A DNA stretch of 64,000 nucleotides from Microbacterium sp. Se63.02b (GCF_014171575.1 NZ_CP050453.1:310001-374000); one strand, 5' to 3'. Positions 28,141 to 36,954 are shown, numbered from the stretch's first letter. Numbers and translations: made by a program. The notes: generated by a model not told the origin, from the sequence alone.

Positions 28141-29133
28141 ATGAACGCCGTGCTGACCACCCAGGGCGACACCTGCAGTCCTGTCGCCAGCCACGCCATA
28201 GGCGTCGATGCGGCCACCTCGGTCGCCTCTACTCTGAAGGCGCTGTCGGATCCGCTCCGTCTTCGAATGCTGTCTGCCATCGCATCCGACCCTCGAGGGG
28301 AGTCGTGCGTCTGCGATCTCGCCGAGCTCGCCGAGGTTTCCCAGCCGACGGTCTCTCATCATCTGAAGGTGCTCAAGGACGTCGATGTCCTCACCTCGGA
28401 GCGGCGTGGAACCTGGGTCTGGTATCGGATCAACCCGAACCTGCGCAGCGCCGTCACGGCCCTGCTGGAATCCTTCGCGCCCGCGACGCTCGCACCGTGG
28501 AGTGTCTCTGACGGCCGCGATGAGCCGCGGCCCGACTTCGACGCGCGGGTGACCCATCTCGCAGATGAACTCGCAGCAGAAGTCCCCGAGCTCGACCCCA
28601 ATGTCGTGCTCACCATCGTCCGCGAGTCCTACACCGCCCTCGCCCGCACCGCGCGAGTCACCTCAGCACTCGTGCCACTGACCGAACGCTTCGCACGTCA
28701 GCGACTCGCCGACCTCACACGGGACCGCGACTCTGCTGTGCCCCAGGTGCTCTTCGTCTGTGTCGCCAACGCGGGGCGTTCGCAGCTCGCCGCCGCGCTC
28801 GTCAACAAGATGGCGGGCGGCAAGGTCGTGGCTCGCTCGGCAGGATCGGCTCCTGCCGACGTCATCCATCCTCACGTCCGGTCGATTCTCGCCGAGATCG
28901 AAGGTGACGCTGCCGTCGAGCGCTTTCCGAAGCCGCTCACCGATGATGCCGTCCGTGCGGCGGACGTCGTCATCACGATGGGCTGCGGAGATGTCTGCCC
29001 GATCATCCCCGGCGTCCGTTACGACGACTGGGCAGTCGGCGATCCTGCTCTCGCATCGCGTGACGGTGTCGAAGCCATCCGTGACGACATCGCCGGCCGC
29101 GTGCGCGCGCTCGTCGAAGACCTTCTCCCTTGA
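28141..29133 (+). CDS. ArsR repressor - arsenate reductase fusion
   Basis: 330 aa. Residues ~20-115 are a complete ArsR winged helix with the As(III)-binding motif ESCVCDLAELAEVSQPTVSHH. Residues ~130-190 are the helical bundle that precedes ArsC. Residues ~200-330 are a phosphatase-fold arsenate reductase with CVANAGRSQ and GCGDVCPIIPG (redox cysteines of the thioredoxin class). One polypeptide could both sense arsenite and make it. It starts two bases after acr3. Confidence 0.88.
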   Translation: MNAVLTTQGDTCSPVASHAIGVDAATSVASTLKALSDPLRLRMLSAIASDPRGESCVCDLAELAEVSQPTVSHHLKVLKDVDVLTSERRGTWVWYRINPNLRSAVTALLESFAPATLAPWSVSDGRDEPRPDFDARVTHLADELAAEVPELDPNVVLTIVRESYTALARTARVTSALVPLTERFARQRLADLTRDRDSAVPQVLFVCVANAGRSQLAAALVNKMAGGKVVARSAGSAPADVIHPHVRSILAEIEGDAAVERFPKPLTDDAVRAADVVITMGCGDVCPIIPGVRYDDWAVGDPALASRDGVEAIRDDIAGRVRALVEDLLP

Positions 29134-29158
29134 CCAACCCCTCGCACCAGGAGCAACC

Positions 29159-29566
29159 ATGACTGACACGACCACCAAGCCCTCCGTTCTCTTCGTCTGC
29201 GTCCACAACGCCGGACGCTCGCAGATGGCCGCCGGATTCCTCCGCGACATCGCCGGCGACCGCATTGAGGTCCGCTCCGCCGGCTCCATGCCCGCCGACC
29301 AGATCAACTCGACTGCCGTCGAAGCGATGAATGAACTCGGGATCGACATCACCGCCGAGCAGCCCAAGATCCTGACGACCGAGGCCGTGCAGGCATCCGA
29401 TGTCGTCATCACGATGGGATGCGGTGACGCCTGCCCGTTCTTCCCCGGCAAGCGCTACGAGGACTGGAAGCTCGACGACCCGGCCGGCCAGGGCATCGAC
29501 GCCGTGCGTCCCATCCGTGACGACATCAAGGCGCGAATCGAGCAGCTGGTGAGCGAACTCGTCTAA
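29159..29566 (+). CDS. arsC: Arsenate reductase, thioredoxin-linked class
   Basis: 135-aa stand-alone reductase: CVHNAGRSQMA catalytic loop (C14), GCGDACPFFPG supplying the second and third cysteines, and EDWKLDDPAG. AGGAGCAAC precedes the ATG. It is the last gene of the trxB operon; a strong hairpin follows. Confidence 0.9.
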   Translation: MTDTTTKPSVLFVCVHNAGRSQMAAGFLRDIAGDRIEVRSAGSMPADQINSTAVEAMNELGIDITAEQPKILTTEAVQASDVVITMGCGDACPFFPGKRYEDWKLDDPAGQGIDAVRPIRDDIKARIEQLVSELV

Positions 29567-29604
29567 CGAGGGGAATGTGCTCGCCGATCCGGGATGCTTT
29601 CGTC

Positions 29605-29649
29605 AGTGATCGAATCGGGAGCTCGAGTCTCTCGATCACTCCCGATTCG
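29605..29649. terminator. Bidirectional terminator with two mutually exclusive stems
   Basis: CGAATCGGGAG (29611-29621) pairs with CTCCCGATTCG (29639-29649), 11 bp. Overlapping it, AGTGATCGA (29605-29613) pairs with TCGATCACT (29632-29640), 9 bp. Only one stem can form at a time. It lies between the convergent arsC and TniQ genes, so termination of both is the simple reading; it also falls near the expected left limit of the Tn7-like module. Confidence 0.5.
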
Positions 29650-29751
29650 CTCGTGTCAGCGTCAGCGCCAAACAGAGAGCTAGCGCTGGATGCGAGGAGG
29701 ACTCAGCGCCACGAGTAAAACCCCAGACGAGGTTCGCATCGGGTCCTGTTA

Positions 29752-32079
29752 CTACTTGCGACATTCGGGGCAGTGGGCGTGAGGTCTGCGGGTTCTGGTC
29801 TGAATCTTGGACGGCCACGAATATCCGCACGCACAGATCCACATGACTTTTCGACCCGACCCGACGGTGACCTCGGTAGGAGAGAGGGCGTTCGCTGGGT
29901 CCCATTGCTTGGCGAGGTCGGGGCGCAGAGTCGCAAGGTCGTTCTCGCCAGGGATGGGCAGCTTTCCTGCGCAGTAGGGGCAGCCGTGGCCGCACGTCCG
30001 ATTCTTGACTGTCGCCGGCCACGAGTGGTTGCGGTGGCAGATCCATGACACTTTCACGTGGGAGGAGACTGTGACCTGATTCGGTGAGCAGTCGTTGCTG
30101 GGGTCCCATTGTGCGGCGATATCCGGTCGGCGTGTCGCGAGGTCAGTGGCTCCCGGGATGGCGACCCGTCCGGAGCATGAGGGGCACCCGGAGCCTGCGT
30201 GTCGGTTGGCGACTGTCGCTGGCCACGTGTGATTCTCAGCGCAGCGCCACTGGGCTTCATAGGAGCTACTAACGGTCACTTCGGAGGGTGTTCGGTCGTT
30301 CGCCCCCGCTTCATGGTCCCACTCCGAAGCCAGACGAGGGTCGAGGGTTCCCAAGTCGTTGAATCCCGCGAGGACGACCCGATTCGCGCACACGGGGCAT
30401 CCCGTCTTGTCCGTCGTGCGACCCCAGACGGGAAGCTCCCACGTGTGGCTCAGCGCGCAACGCCATACCGCAGGGTAATCCGAACCCGCGGTGACCTCTC
30501 GCGGAGTCTTGGAGTTCGAGGGGTCCCACTGGCCGGCGAGTCGAGGGTGGGTGGTGGCCAGGTCATTGAAACCGGCGAGGGTGCGTTGATTTGAACAGTA
30601 CGGGCACCCGTATCCCGAGCAACGGTCGCCGACGGCCGCGTCCCAGCTGTGGTCGCAGGGGCCGCGCCACCAGACGACACGGTCCGATCCGGGGGTGACT
30701 GTCTCCGGAGTGATGGAGCTGTCGTTGCGTTCGCAATCCCACTCTGCTGCAAGGCCCGGGTGAAGTGTGGCTAAGTCTGTTTCACCCGGTATCGCCCGGC
30801 TACCGCTGCAGTAGGGGCAGCTGGTTTCTTGCGTGGTGCGGGAACGCACCTGGGCGGGCCAGGTGTGCTCTCGAGCAGTACACCTCCAGTTGATTCTCCG
30901 GGCAGAGGTGACGCTGACGTGATGGGGGTCCCCGCGGTTGGCTCCTGAGGTGGTGTCCCATTCCGCGGCGATGTCTGGCCGCAGGGTGCCAAGGTCGGTG
31001 TGTCCAGGCCAGAAGTCCATGCCGATGCAGTACGAGCAGTTTGTCTCGGCAAAGCCTCGCACGTGGGGGCTTGCTTCCCAGGAGTGCCCCTCCTCGCACA
31101 ACCACCAGGCTTTGTGGGAGACATCTACTCCCGACCAGGGGTCGCGGGTGGGCGGGTTGCGATCCCAGTCCCATTCGGAGATGGCTTTCGGGTGGCGGAG
31201 GATCCACAGCGGGTAGTTGGCGGTGGTGTCGAGGATGCGGGGGACGTCGACAGTGTCGAGGGCAGCTTCCAGGGGGCGGAACTTCGTGGGGATGGTGTGG
31301 CGGCGGAGGGGGCGGAGCCAGAGAATCACCCGTTCGACGAGGACGTCGCTGTTGGTGAAGCCCAACGTTGCCTTGATGTCGAGCCGTAGATCTGCCGCCG
31401 ACTGAGTGCGCCATCGTGCGCAGTGCGAATGATTGGACAAGATCTGCAGAACGCGCACCGTCGCGCGGTACAGATGTGCGCGGCGATCGATCTCGCGTAC
31501 CGCGCTCATCAAAGACGGACTCTGCCCGGTCTCTGCGTTCTGGGCGGAGAGCGTGTCGTTGTCGCGCACCATGGCCCACACCTGACCGTGCATTTGCGTG
31601 GTGACCTGACCAGTAGCGACGAGTCGACGGAAGGAGAGTTCCGCGTTCCGAAGAGAGGGATCGAAGGGAACGATCACCTGGGTATCGGTTTCGGTTCCGG
31701 GACCGAACCACACCATCTGCCCCGGGTGTCGGAGACAGAAGTTCTCCCGATCGTGGGGAATCTGCTCGATCGTCTCCCCGGCACTGCATAGGCGGCACAG
31801 GAAGCGCTGCGGGTAGGCCCGTGTGGAGTCCGGTTGCGCTAGACGTTTCATGCGGAGGTAATGACCGGCTGGGCGCCCCGCCGTCGCCTCGACCGTCCGA
31901 GCGGCCGCTTCGTCGTCGATCCAGACGCGGTGGATGTTCGGTTGCGCTCGGTTGGTCAGTGCCCTCTCGGCGAAGTCGAACGGCACTCCTGCGGCGCGGC
32001 ATTGCCGCTGCGCGTAGGAGCGTGGCGTCTCAAGATGATGCCACTTGGGTCGTTTCGCCCACGCCTGCGTGCTGATCAT
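29752..32079 (-). CDS. TniQ-like target selector fused to seven zinc-ribbon repeats
   Basis: 775 aa. The N-terminal ~300 residues contain the TniQ zinc knuckle C95-x2-C98-x16-C115-x2-H118 (in FLCRLCSAG and FCLRHPG). From residue ~310 to the end run about seven repeats of ~60-65 residues on the plan DLATLRPDIAAEWD, then W-x-C-x(2-4)-H-x-W, then CPYC. The closing knuckles read CSYC, CPYC, CPYC, CPVC, CPSC, CPYC, CPEC. This matches the treble-clef zinc-ribbon family DUF4379. TniQ/TnsD proteins choose the insertion site and hand it to TnsC; the repeat array is a candidate modular nucleic-acid reader. The start overlaps the tnsC stop (ATGA). I know of no characterised Tn7-like element with this fusion. 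Confidence 0.78.
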   Translation of the reverse strand: MISTQAWAKRPKWHHLETPRSYAQRQCRAAGVPFDFAERALTNRAQPNIHRVWIDDEAAARTVEATAGRPAGHYLRMKRLAQPDSTRAYPQRFLCRLCSAGETIEQIPHDRENFCLRHPGQMVWFGPGTETDTQVIVPFDPSLRNAELSFRRLVATGQVTTQMHGQVWAMVRDNDTLSAQNAETGQSPSLMSAVREIDRRAHLYRATVRVLQILSNHSHCARWRTQSAADLRLDIKATLGFTNSDVLVERVILWLRPLRRHTIPTKFRPLEAALDTVDVPRILDTTANYPLWILRHPKAISEWDWDRNPPTRDPWSGVDVSHKAWWLCEEGHSWEASPHVRGFAETNCSYCIGMDFWPGHTDLGTLRPDIAAEWDTTSGANRGDPHHVSVTSARRINWRCTAREHTWPAQVRSRTTQETSCPYCSGSRAIPGETDLATLHPGLAAEWDCERNDSSITPETVTPGSDRVVWWRGPCDHSWDAAVGDRCSGYGCPYCSNQRTLAGFNDLATTHPRLAGQWDPSNSKTPREVTAGSDYPAVWRCALSHTWELPVWGRTTDKTGCPVCANRVVLAGFNDLGTLDPRLASEWDHEAGANDRTPSEVTVSSSYEAQWRCAENHTWPATVANRHAGSGCPSCSGRVAIPGATDLATRRPDIAAQWDPSNDCSPNQVTVSSHVKVSWICHRNHSWPATVKNRTCGHGCPYCAGKLPIPGENDLATLRPDLAKQWDPANALSPTEVTVGSGRKVMWICACGYSWPSKIQTRTRRPHAHCPECRK

Positions 32080-33119
32080 GCGGCGTCAACCAAGTCGTCC
32101 AGGGTGACGTTGTGTTTGTTGAGCGTGGTGCGCCGGAGAGTATCGAGAACCCCGAAGAGTCGCTGGCGGGTTACGGTCTCAGAGGTGCGCGATTCGTCTC
32201 GCAAGATGGACGCGACGAGGCGGTCCACAATCATCGCGAGTACGGCGAGCTGCCCGTCGGCGGCGTGGACTAGCGTGCCGGCGTTGCGGGTGAGAAGGCC
32301 GTGGGAGTGCCCGCATAGTGGTAGGAAGCTGTCGAAGGTGGCGACCCATTTGATCCATTGTTCGAAGTCCTCTTTGACGTCCGGGTCGATCTTGTCGAGT
32401 GTGACGAAGTCGCAGCGTGCGCTGACTTGCAGGCCGTCGCCCGTCTTGAATGCTTGGTCGAGACTGATTCCAACCAGGACGACGGTCGCACAGGACTCGT
32501 TCTGGAGGGCTTTGATGACACTGGAGGGTTCAGTCCCGCCGAGCTTGTGCGCTTCGTCGATCAAGAGCAGCTTCGTGCCGTGACGGTGGAGGGCTTCGAC
32601 GGCAAGCTTCCGCAGCCTGTCGGTGGCGATTTGTTTGGGGAGAACGATGGTGGGGGCGAGAAACTCCACGATCTGGGCAAGGAGAGCTTTCCCGGTCGAG
32701 TGTTCGGTCATCTCCACCCAGACGACCGGTGCGTCTCCGTCTCTGAGGTAGTCGGGGTGTTGGGCTGCGTGTCTGCGTTCTACGGATCGAGCCAACAGGA
32801 GAGCGAGCTCTGTCTTGCCGGAGAACATCGGCGCGGATATCATCAGCCCGCGCCGCGAGTTCTTTAGCCGAGGGTTGATCCGGATGAGGTCCTCCAGAAT
32901 GCGAGCGCAGACCGCTTGCTCGCGTGTCTTCACCCTCAGTGTCAGTCGGAGAAAGTCTTCGCGAGCTTGGTCGTATAGTTCTCGTGCTTCACTGTCCAGA
33001 TTTGTGTACTGCCGGAAGGTGATCTTCGGCGGGGATGCGGGCTCGGCGTCGAATGCTTCTCGAAGCCCTGCAAGGCTGGTCTTGCGGTCATGGCGGAGGA
33101 CGAGCGGGGTGATCTTCAT
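32076..33119 (-). CDS. TnsC/TniB-type AAA+ transposition regulator
   Basis: 347 aa. Walker A APMFSGKT (96-103), Walker B LLLIDEAHKL (D188, E189) and an ALQNESCATVVLVGIS sensor-1 region. It should polymerise on target DNA and connect TniQ with the transposase. Overlaps both neighbours by four bases. Confidence 0.85.
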   Translation of the reverse strand: MKITPLVLRHDRKTSLAGLREAFDAEPASPPKITFRQYTNLDSEARELYDQAREDFLRLTLRVKTREQAVCARILEDLIRINPRLKNSRRGLMISAPMFSGKTELALLLARSVERRHAAQHPDYLRDGDAPVVWVEMTEHSTGKALLAQIVEFLAPTIVLPKQIATDRLRKLAVEALHRHGTKLLLIDEAHKLGGTEPSSVIKALQNESCATVVLVGISLDQAFKTGDGLQVSARCDFVTLDKIDPDVKEDFEQWIKWVATFDSFLPLCGHSHGLLTRNAGTLVHAADGQLAVLAMIVDRLVASILRDESRTSETVTRQRLFGVLDTLRRTTLNKHNVTLDDLVDAA

Positions 33120-35152
33120 GAATCAAGCTCCTCTGCTTGCGCGAGATGTATGTCGGGGGATGTCCAATCGATGCTGGTGATGTCGACGGGTTTGGCCCAT
33201 TGCCGTAGTGGGATCGGTGTCGTTGTCGAGGGGCCTGGTTCACGTTGCGCTTCGACCTTGAGGCGCTGTTGCTCTCGTTTGTGCTGGGTACGTTTCCGTT
33301 TGTCTCCTCGTTCGCGACTTTCGACGTGGTCGATCCACTCGCGGCGGCGGTCGGGATCGTCGATTGCGGCGTCGGGGTATCGGGCAAGGAGTTTCATGTC
33401 GATCTCGGCGACCATCGGTGCTGTCTTCTCCCGCAGAGCGATGTCCCAGCACTCGATCCACACACCGGTTTCTGGGTGACGCACCCAGACGGCATTGGCG
33501 TTGTAGGGGTCGAAGCTCACTGGGAATTTCCTGGCTTTCGCGGATCCCGGTTCAGCGCCCGTGAGGGAGCGATTGCGGAGATCTTCCAGGTGGGGTGAGT
33601 CGTAGCGGCGATTGTGGAGTTCGATCCCTGCACGACCGATCATGCGCCGTTCCGTGGGCAAGAGCGCGAGGTACTCCTCAACTCCGAAAGGCACCGGGAC
33701 GCCGGGTCCTACAGCGAACAGTTCGGTGTACATCTGATTCGGGGTGAAGATGCGCCCTGGGGAGCTCGTCGACTTCAAGCCACGGTGAGGCCTGTTCAGG
33801 TAGATGTTCGTTATCCAGCTGTCGAGGATGAGGCGAAGCGAATCCAGGGTGAGGGTGGGGTCGTCTTTGGCGGCCCGATGGGCGACGGAGTTCCCCACGA
33901 AACCGGCCAGCCATGCGGCGAAGTCTGTCGAGAGGGTGCCGAAGTTGCGCTCTACGTGTGGCTTTACCGTCGGCGTTCTGGAGGGGGCAAGTTCCCTGTG
34001 GATTCCGTACGCACTGCAGGCATCTCTGAACGTGCGGGACCGAAAATCTGCTCCGCCGTCGATAGTGATCGATCGCGGGAAGATCCACGGGAGGGCCAGA
34101 GAATCGTCGGTGAGGTAGGGGTTCACCTGCTTCATCAGGTCAGAAGGCAACGTGGCTGATCCCGCGAGGGTGGCTGCTCCCGAACCAGGTACGGCTTTGC
34201 GCCCGATGACAGCCCGGGCGAGCAGGAGTGCATGGTCGAATCCGCCAGGGCTGTCCGCGTGAATCGCCCAAGCGAGCGGTACCCGGCTTGCGACATCGAG
34301 AAGCACGGTGAGCGTCGGCCGGAACTCACTGTTCTCATCCCAGACGAGAACGTCGAGTTTCGTTGAATCGATCTCGCATCGCTCCCCAAGTTGATAGGCA
34401 GCCCCGGAGTAGTACTGACGCTTGGGGCTGTTATCGGTGTTTCGCCGGGTGGTCGCTTTGTCGAAGCTGTAACGGCCGGCCGCCCGCTCGTTGATGTAAC
34501 CCTGGAGGGTGCGAGCCTTGATCTCGCATAGAGGATCGCCCGGGTAAGTGGTCTCGAGCTCTCGCCTCACCAAGACAGCGCACCGGCGTTTGCTGCTCGT
34601 CGACTTGTCCGTTTGGCGATCGAGGAATCGATCGATGATCGTCACCAGCCGTGCATCTGCCCGGCTGATGGAGAGTCGCTGCTCGCCCTTGCGATGCATG
34701 CGGGCATTCAGCCCGGCTGCACCGTCTTGCTGGTACGTCTTCCACAGGAGGTGAAAGGTGCTGCGCGCTCGCCCAAGTGACGTGCCTTTTAGCTCGAGCA
34801 GCTTCGCGTCAACGCGTGCGTTCTGAGTTGTCAGCGCAGGGTCGTATTGTGCCCGAGAAGCGGAGGCCAACGGATCCATCGGCCTGCCCGTGAACGCCTC
34901 AAGGAGATGGGCTTCCATATCGCATACGTCGGTCGGCCATGCATCCCCGTCCGGTCGAAGAGATACGCTGCGATCCCGTTGGGCTGTTCCGGCCTGGAGC
35001 AGGAACTCGTCTACGGACATGATCAGGTGTCGATCGGGCGCGTGTTCAGAGCGGAGCTTCACCTCCAGGCCAGGAATGATGTGGACCCAGACCCAGCTCT
35101 CGCCGTCAATCTCGAAAGAGTCTCCGAGCTTCAGTTTGCGTTCATCGGACAC
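33116..35152 (-). CDS. TnsB/TniA-type DDE transposase
   Basis: 678 aa with an RNase-H-like catalytic core: D262 in EIDSTKLD, D365 in ITIDGGAD and E401 in VKPHVERNF, 35 residues apart (DD35E). A basic N-terminal DNA-binding region (helix-turn-helix near residues 110-225) and a Mu-type C-terminal beta-barrel region (NRRYDSPHL) flank it. It binds transposon ends and joins 3' ends to target DNA. The start overlaps the tnsA stop by 11 bases. Confidence 0.9.
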   Translation of the reverse strand: MSDERKLKLGDSFEIDGESWVWVHIIPGLEVKLRSEHAPDRHLIMSVDEFLLQAGTAQRDRSVSLRPDGDAWPTDVCDMEAHLLEAFTGRPMDPLASASRAQYDPALTTQNARVDAKLLELKGTSLGRARSTFHLLWKTYQQDGAAGLNARMHRKGEQRLSISRADARLVTIIDRFLDRQTDKSTSSKRRCAVLVRRELETTYPGDPLCEIKARTLQGYINERAAGRYSFDKATTRRNTDNSPKRQYYSGAAYQLGERCEIDSTKLDVLVWDENSEFRPTLTVLLDVASRVPLAWAIHADSPGGFDHALLLARAVIGRKAVPGSGAATLAGSATLPSDLMKQVNPYLTDDSLALPWIFPRSITIDGGADFRSRTFRDACSAYGIHRELAPSRTPTVKPHVERNFGTLSTDFAAWLAGFVGNSVAHRAAKDDPTLTLDSLRLILDSWITNIYLNRPHRGLKSTSSPGRIFTPNQMYTELFAVGPGVPVPFGVEEYLALLPTERRMIGRAGIELHNRRYDSPHLEDLRNRSLTGAEPGSAKARKFPVSFDPYNANAVWVRHPETGVWIECWDIALREKTAPMVAEIDMKLLARYPDAAIDDPDRRREWIDHVESRERGDKRKRTQHKREQQRLKVEAQREPGPSTTTPIPLRQWAKPVDITSIDWTSPDIHLAQAEELDS

Positions 35153-35966
35153 TGATCGCGTCCGTTCTCTCCCGATGTGCGGTAGTCAGTAGCGTGTTGC
35201 TATTGAATACGGACGACAAGTCGAGCGCGAGAAGTCTGCGCCAGGCGAGGTTGTCAACCCATGCGCACGCTAGAAGCGGGCAATCTGGAGACGCCAGCTC
35301 ACACAACTCCCGGCGTGTTTTGCCCTGAGTAGCTGCGTCGAGGATCTTGTCCTCGATGTCCGCCGACGGCCTGCAACGGTCATGACGCGACGCCGACAAC
35401 CATTCGACCACGCGAGTCGCATGGACGCTGTGACCGGCGAGCACCTCGTAGTGCCAGCCGAGCGTTGCCGACAGCCGTGCGGTTTCATCGAACTGCAGTT
35501 GCACGGACTCGTCGATGCGTTCCTTCGGCTTCACATCTCGGACGGCGTAGGAGCCGTCCGACATCTGCAACAAGAAATCCGGCACGTGCCAATGACCGGC
35601 CATCGGTGAGCGGACGCCGAACACCACGCCAAACGGCTGCGACCACACCCTTTCGACCTGTCCGGCAAAATCGAGCCACATCAACTCGTCGCGCTCGAAC
35701 TGAGACTCACACCACACGTGGCTGCGGGTGCGACTCCAGAAGTACTCAGATCCTGTGAAGAAGTGGCTGGCGCCCTTCGATACTCGAACCTTCATGGGGT
35801 CGATGACAGACCAATCCAAACGGCCGAGACTTCGGTCGACCGGTGCGAACGAGGTGTTGTTCGCATAGCCAGTCTCCGAACGATGATCACGCGGCACCCA
35901 GTGCAGCTCCGACTCTTTCGAGAACCGTCGACGAGCGATCATCCGTGCGATCTCAGCTGGCTTCAT
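35142..35966 (-). CDS. TnsA-type 5'-end endonuclease
   Basis: 274 aa, restriction-endonuclease fold: E87/E91 in CESQFERDEL, D130 in HVPDFLLQ and K146 in RDVKPKER, the order found in TnsA. It cleaves the non-transferred strand so that the element leaves its donor site completely. GGGAG precedes the second of two adjacent ATGs (35966), which is taken as the start. First gene of the module. Confidence 0.85.
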   Translation of the reverse strand: MKPAEIARMIARRRFSKESELHWVPRDHRSETGYANNTSFAPVDRSLGRLDWSVIDPMKVRVSKGASHFFTGSEYFWSRTRSHVWCESQFERDELMWLDFAGQVERVWSQPFGVVFGVRSPMAGHWHVPDFLLQMSDGSYAVRDVKPKERIDESVQLQFDETARLSATLGWHYEVLAGHSVHATRVVEWLSASRHDRCRPSADIEDKILDAATQGKTRRELCELASPDCPLLACAWVDNLAWRRLLALDLSSVFNSNTLLTTAHRERTDAISVR

Positions 35967-36544
35967 CATCACTCCCGGAGGGAGGCGGAGTGCCGGTAGG
36001 CACATCTTCGTCGCCTGCGCCCAGGATCAGCCCGGTCGGCTTCGACGGGCTTCCGACACACCGGCGCGGACCGGATATCGTTCGATCTGATCTCGAGTGG
36101 CCCGACGTGAAGCGAGAACCGCATCGTTGGTCGCCCGATGTCACTCGGGACTCCACCGGCTTCCGTCGCAAGGTCTAGGCAACGCAAGGCCAGACTTGAA
36201 CGAACGAGGGGAAAGCTCCCCCACTAGCCTTCGGGTGAACAGTACTCGCCGCCGGCTTCCGGTGAACATTGCCGGCTCCGGCGCTGCGGCAGACATTGAG
36301 ATGCCGGTCGGCGTTGCCGTCCCGGGCGCTCACGCCTTGGCGTCCGCGGAGACCGTTGCGGACCCCGACCTCGTGAGACTGACCATCCCGCTCCCCCAGT
36401 GCAGGACCCGTCCCGCACGAGATGCTCGACGGGAACCTCGTCATCGACAAGGTGAACTACTGACCGCCACCGACGGGGTTCTGGAGGCCCTCGACTTACA
36501 CAACGAGGGCCTGCACGTGTGCACGTGCAGGCCCTCAGGTTCGA
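35967..36544. other. Gene-poor stretch beyond tnsA; possible transposon right end and gene debris
   Basis: No convincing gene. Three loosely similar segments, CCGGATATCGTTCGATCTG (36071), CCCGACGTGAAGCGAGAACC (36101) and CCCGATGTCACTCGGGACTC (36134), are spaced 30-33 bp and might be transposase-binding sites of a Tn7-like right end. Between ~36,235 and 36,463 an open frame ends in LDGNLVIDKVNY-stop and looks like remnants of unrelated genes, none recognised. Confidence 0.35.
36505..36536. terminator. Perfect 15-bp hairpin
   Basis: GAGGGCCTGCACGTG (36505-36519) and CACGTGCAGGCCCTC (36522-36536) with a two-base centre. It lies just downstream of the 68-aa gene read on the minus strand and is the likely terminator of the sigma module. 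Confidence 0.65.
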
Positions 36545-36751
36545 TTAGACGCGCTGGCTGATCGTGCCGCCCGGGTTGCGGTTGGCGGTCGATTCGGTGA
36601 CGAACCGGCCCGACGACGCGGAGCGGTGCACCGTGGTCGAGTTGCTCGTGCCGGAACCGACACGTTCGGTGGTGGTCTTTCCGGGCCAGCGGGCCGCAGC
36701 GGCCTTGGAGACGAAACGACCGGTGGATGCAGAGCGACGAACGGTTCCCAT
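36545..36751 (-). CDS. Small internally duplicated protein of unknown function
   Basis: 68 aa made of two ~31-residue copies: GTVRRSASTGRFVSKAAAAR followed by a ...TTTERV tail, and TTVHRSASSGRFVTESTANR followed by a ...GTISQRV tail. AAGGAG lies five bases before the ATG. Short proteins with this RSA(S)TGRFV motif recur in actinobacteria but I know no function. A candidate sigma promoter lies 174 bp upstream and a perfect hairpin follows, so it is probably a member of the sigma-factor regulon. Confidence 0.72.
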   Translation of the reverse strand: MGTVRRSASTGRFVSKAAAARWPGKTTTERVGSGTSNSTTVHRSASSGRFVTESTANRNPGGTISQRV

Positions 36752-36868
36752 GGGAACTCCTTCACTGATTGGTGCCGGGGTGCCATGAGATGGAGCGCCG
36801 CTAGTCTGCGGCTGCCAACTCCGGTACAGTCAGTGCTCTGGATGAGACCTGACCTTCTCAGGGCTTGT

Positions 36869-36900
36869 GAGCCGTCCCGTTACCGCGGGGCGGCTCTTTT
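36869..36900 (+). terminator. Plus-strand intrinsic terminator without an obvious gene
   Basis: GAGCCGTCCCG (36869-36879), a short loop, then CGGGGCGGCTC (36886-36896) followed by TTTT. No plus-strand reading frame ends here, so it may end a small RNA or be inherited from displaced sequence. Confidence 0.5.
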
Positions 36901-36924
36901 CCGTTGTGATCCCGACATCTCGGT

Positions 36925-36954
36925 ATATGTCCGCCGCTGGTCACTTCCCCTCGC
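36925..36954 (-). promoter_or_regulatory. Candidate sigma-dependent promoter, copy 2
   Basis: On the minus strand: GCGAGGGGAAGT, nine bases, CGGACATAT. The same two blocks with the same nine-base gap occur ahead of the sigma gene. It overlaps the 3' end of the 54-aa gene and points toward the 68-aa gene. Confidence 0.55.

Larger units (their letters stand above)
29752..35966 (-). mobile_element. Tn7-like transposition module (tnsA-tnsB-tnsC-tniQ)
   Basis: Four overlapping minus-strand genes encode TnsA-type endonuclease, DDE transposase, AAA+ regulator and TniQ target selector. With TnsA present, cut-and-paste movement is expected. No Cas genes or CRISPR array lie nearby. The transposon ends are not resolved: in Tn7 the tnsA side faces the right end, so the right end should be beyond 35,966, and cargo would lie to the left (the arsenic block). 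Confidence 0.8.

Noticed and set aside
36234..36470. Three GGTGAAC words as TnsB-binding repeats
   Set aside because: Too short and unevenly spaced; likely chance in gene debris.
29752..36544. CRISPR-guided (CAST) Tn7-like system
   Set aside because: No Cas genes and no CRISPR array near the transposition genes; the repetitive signal is protein-level zinc ribbons.
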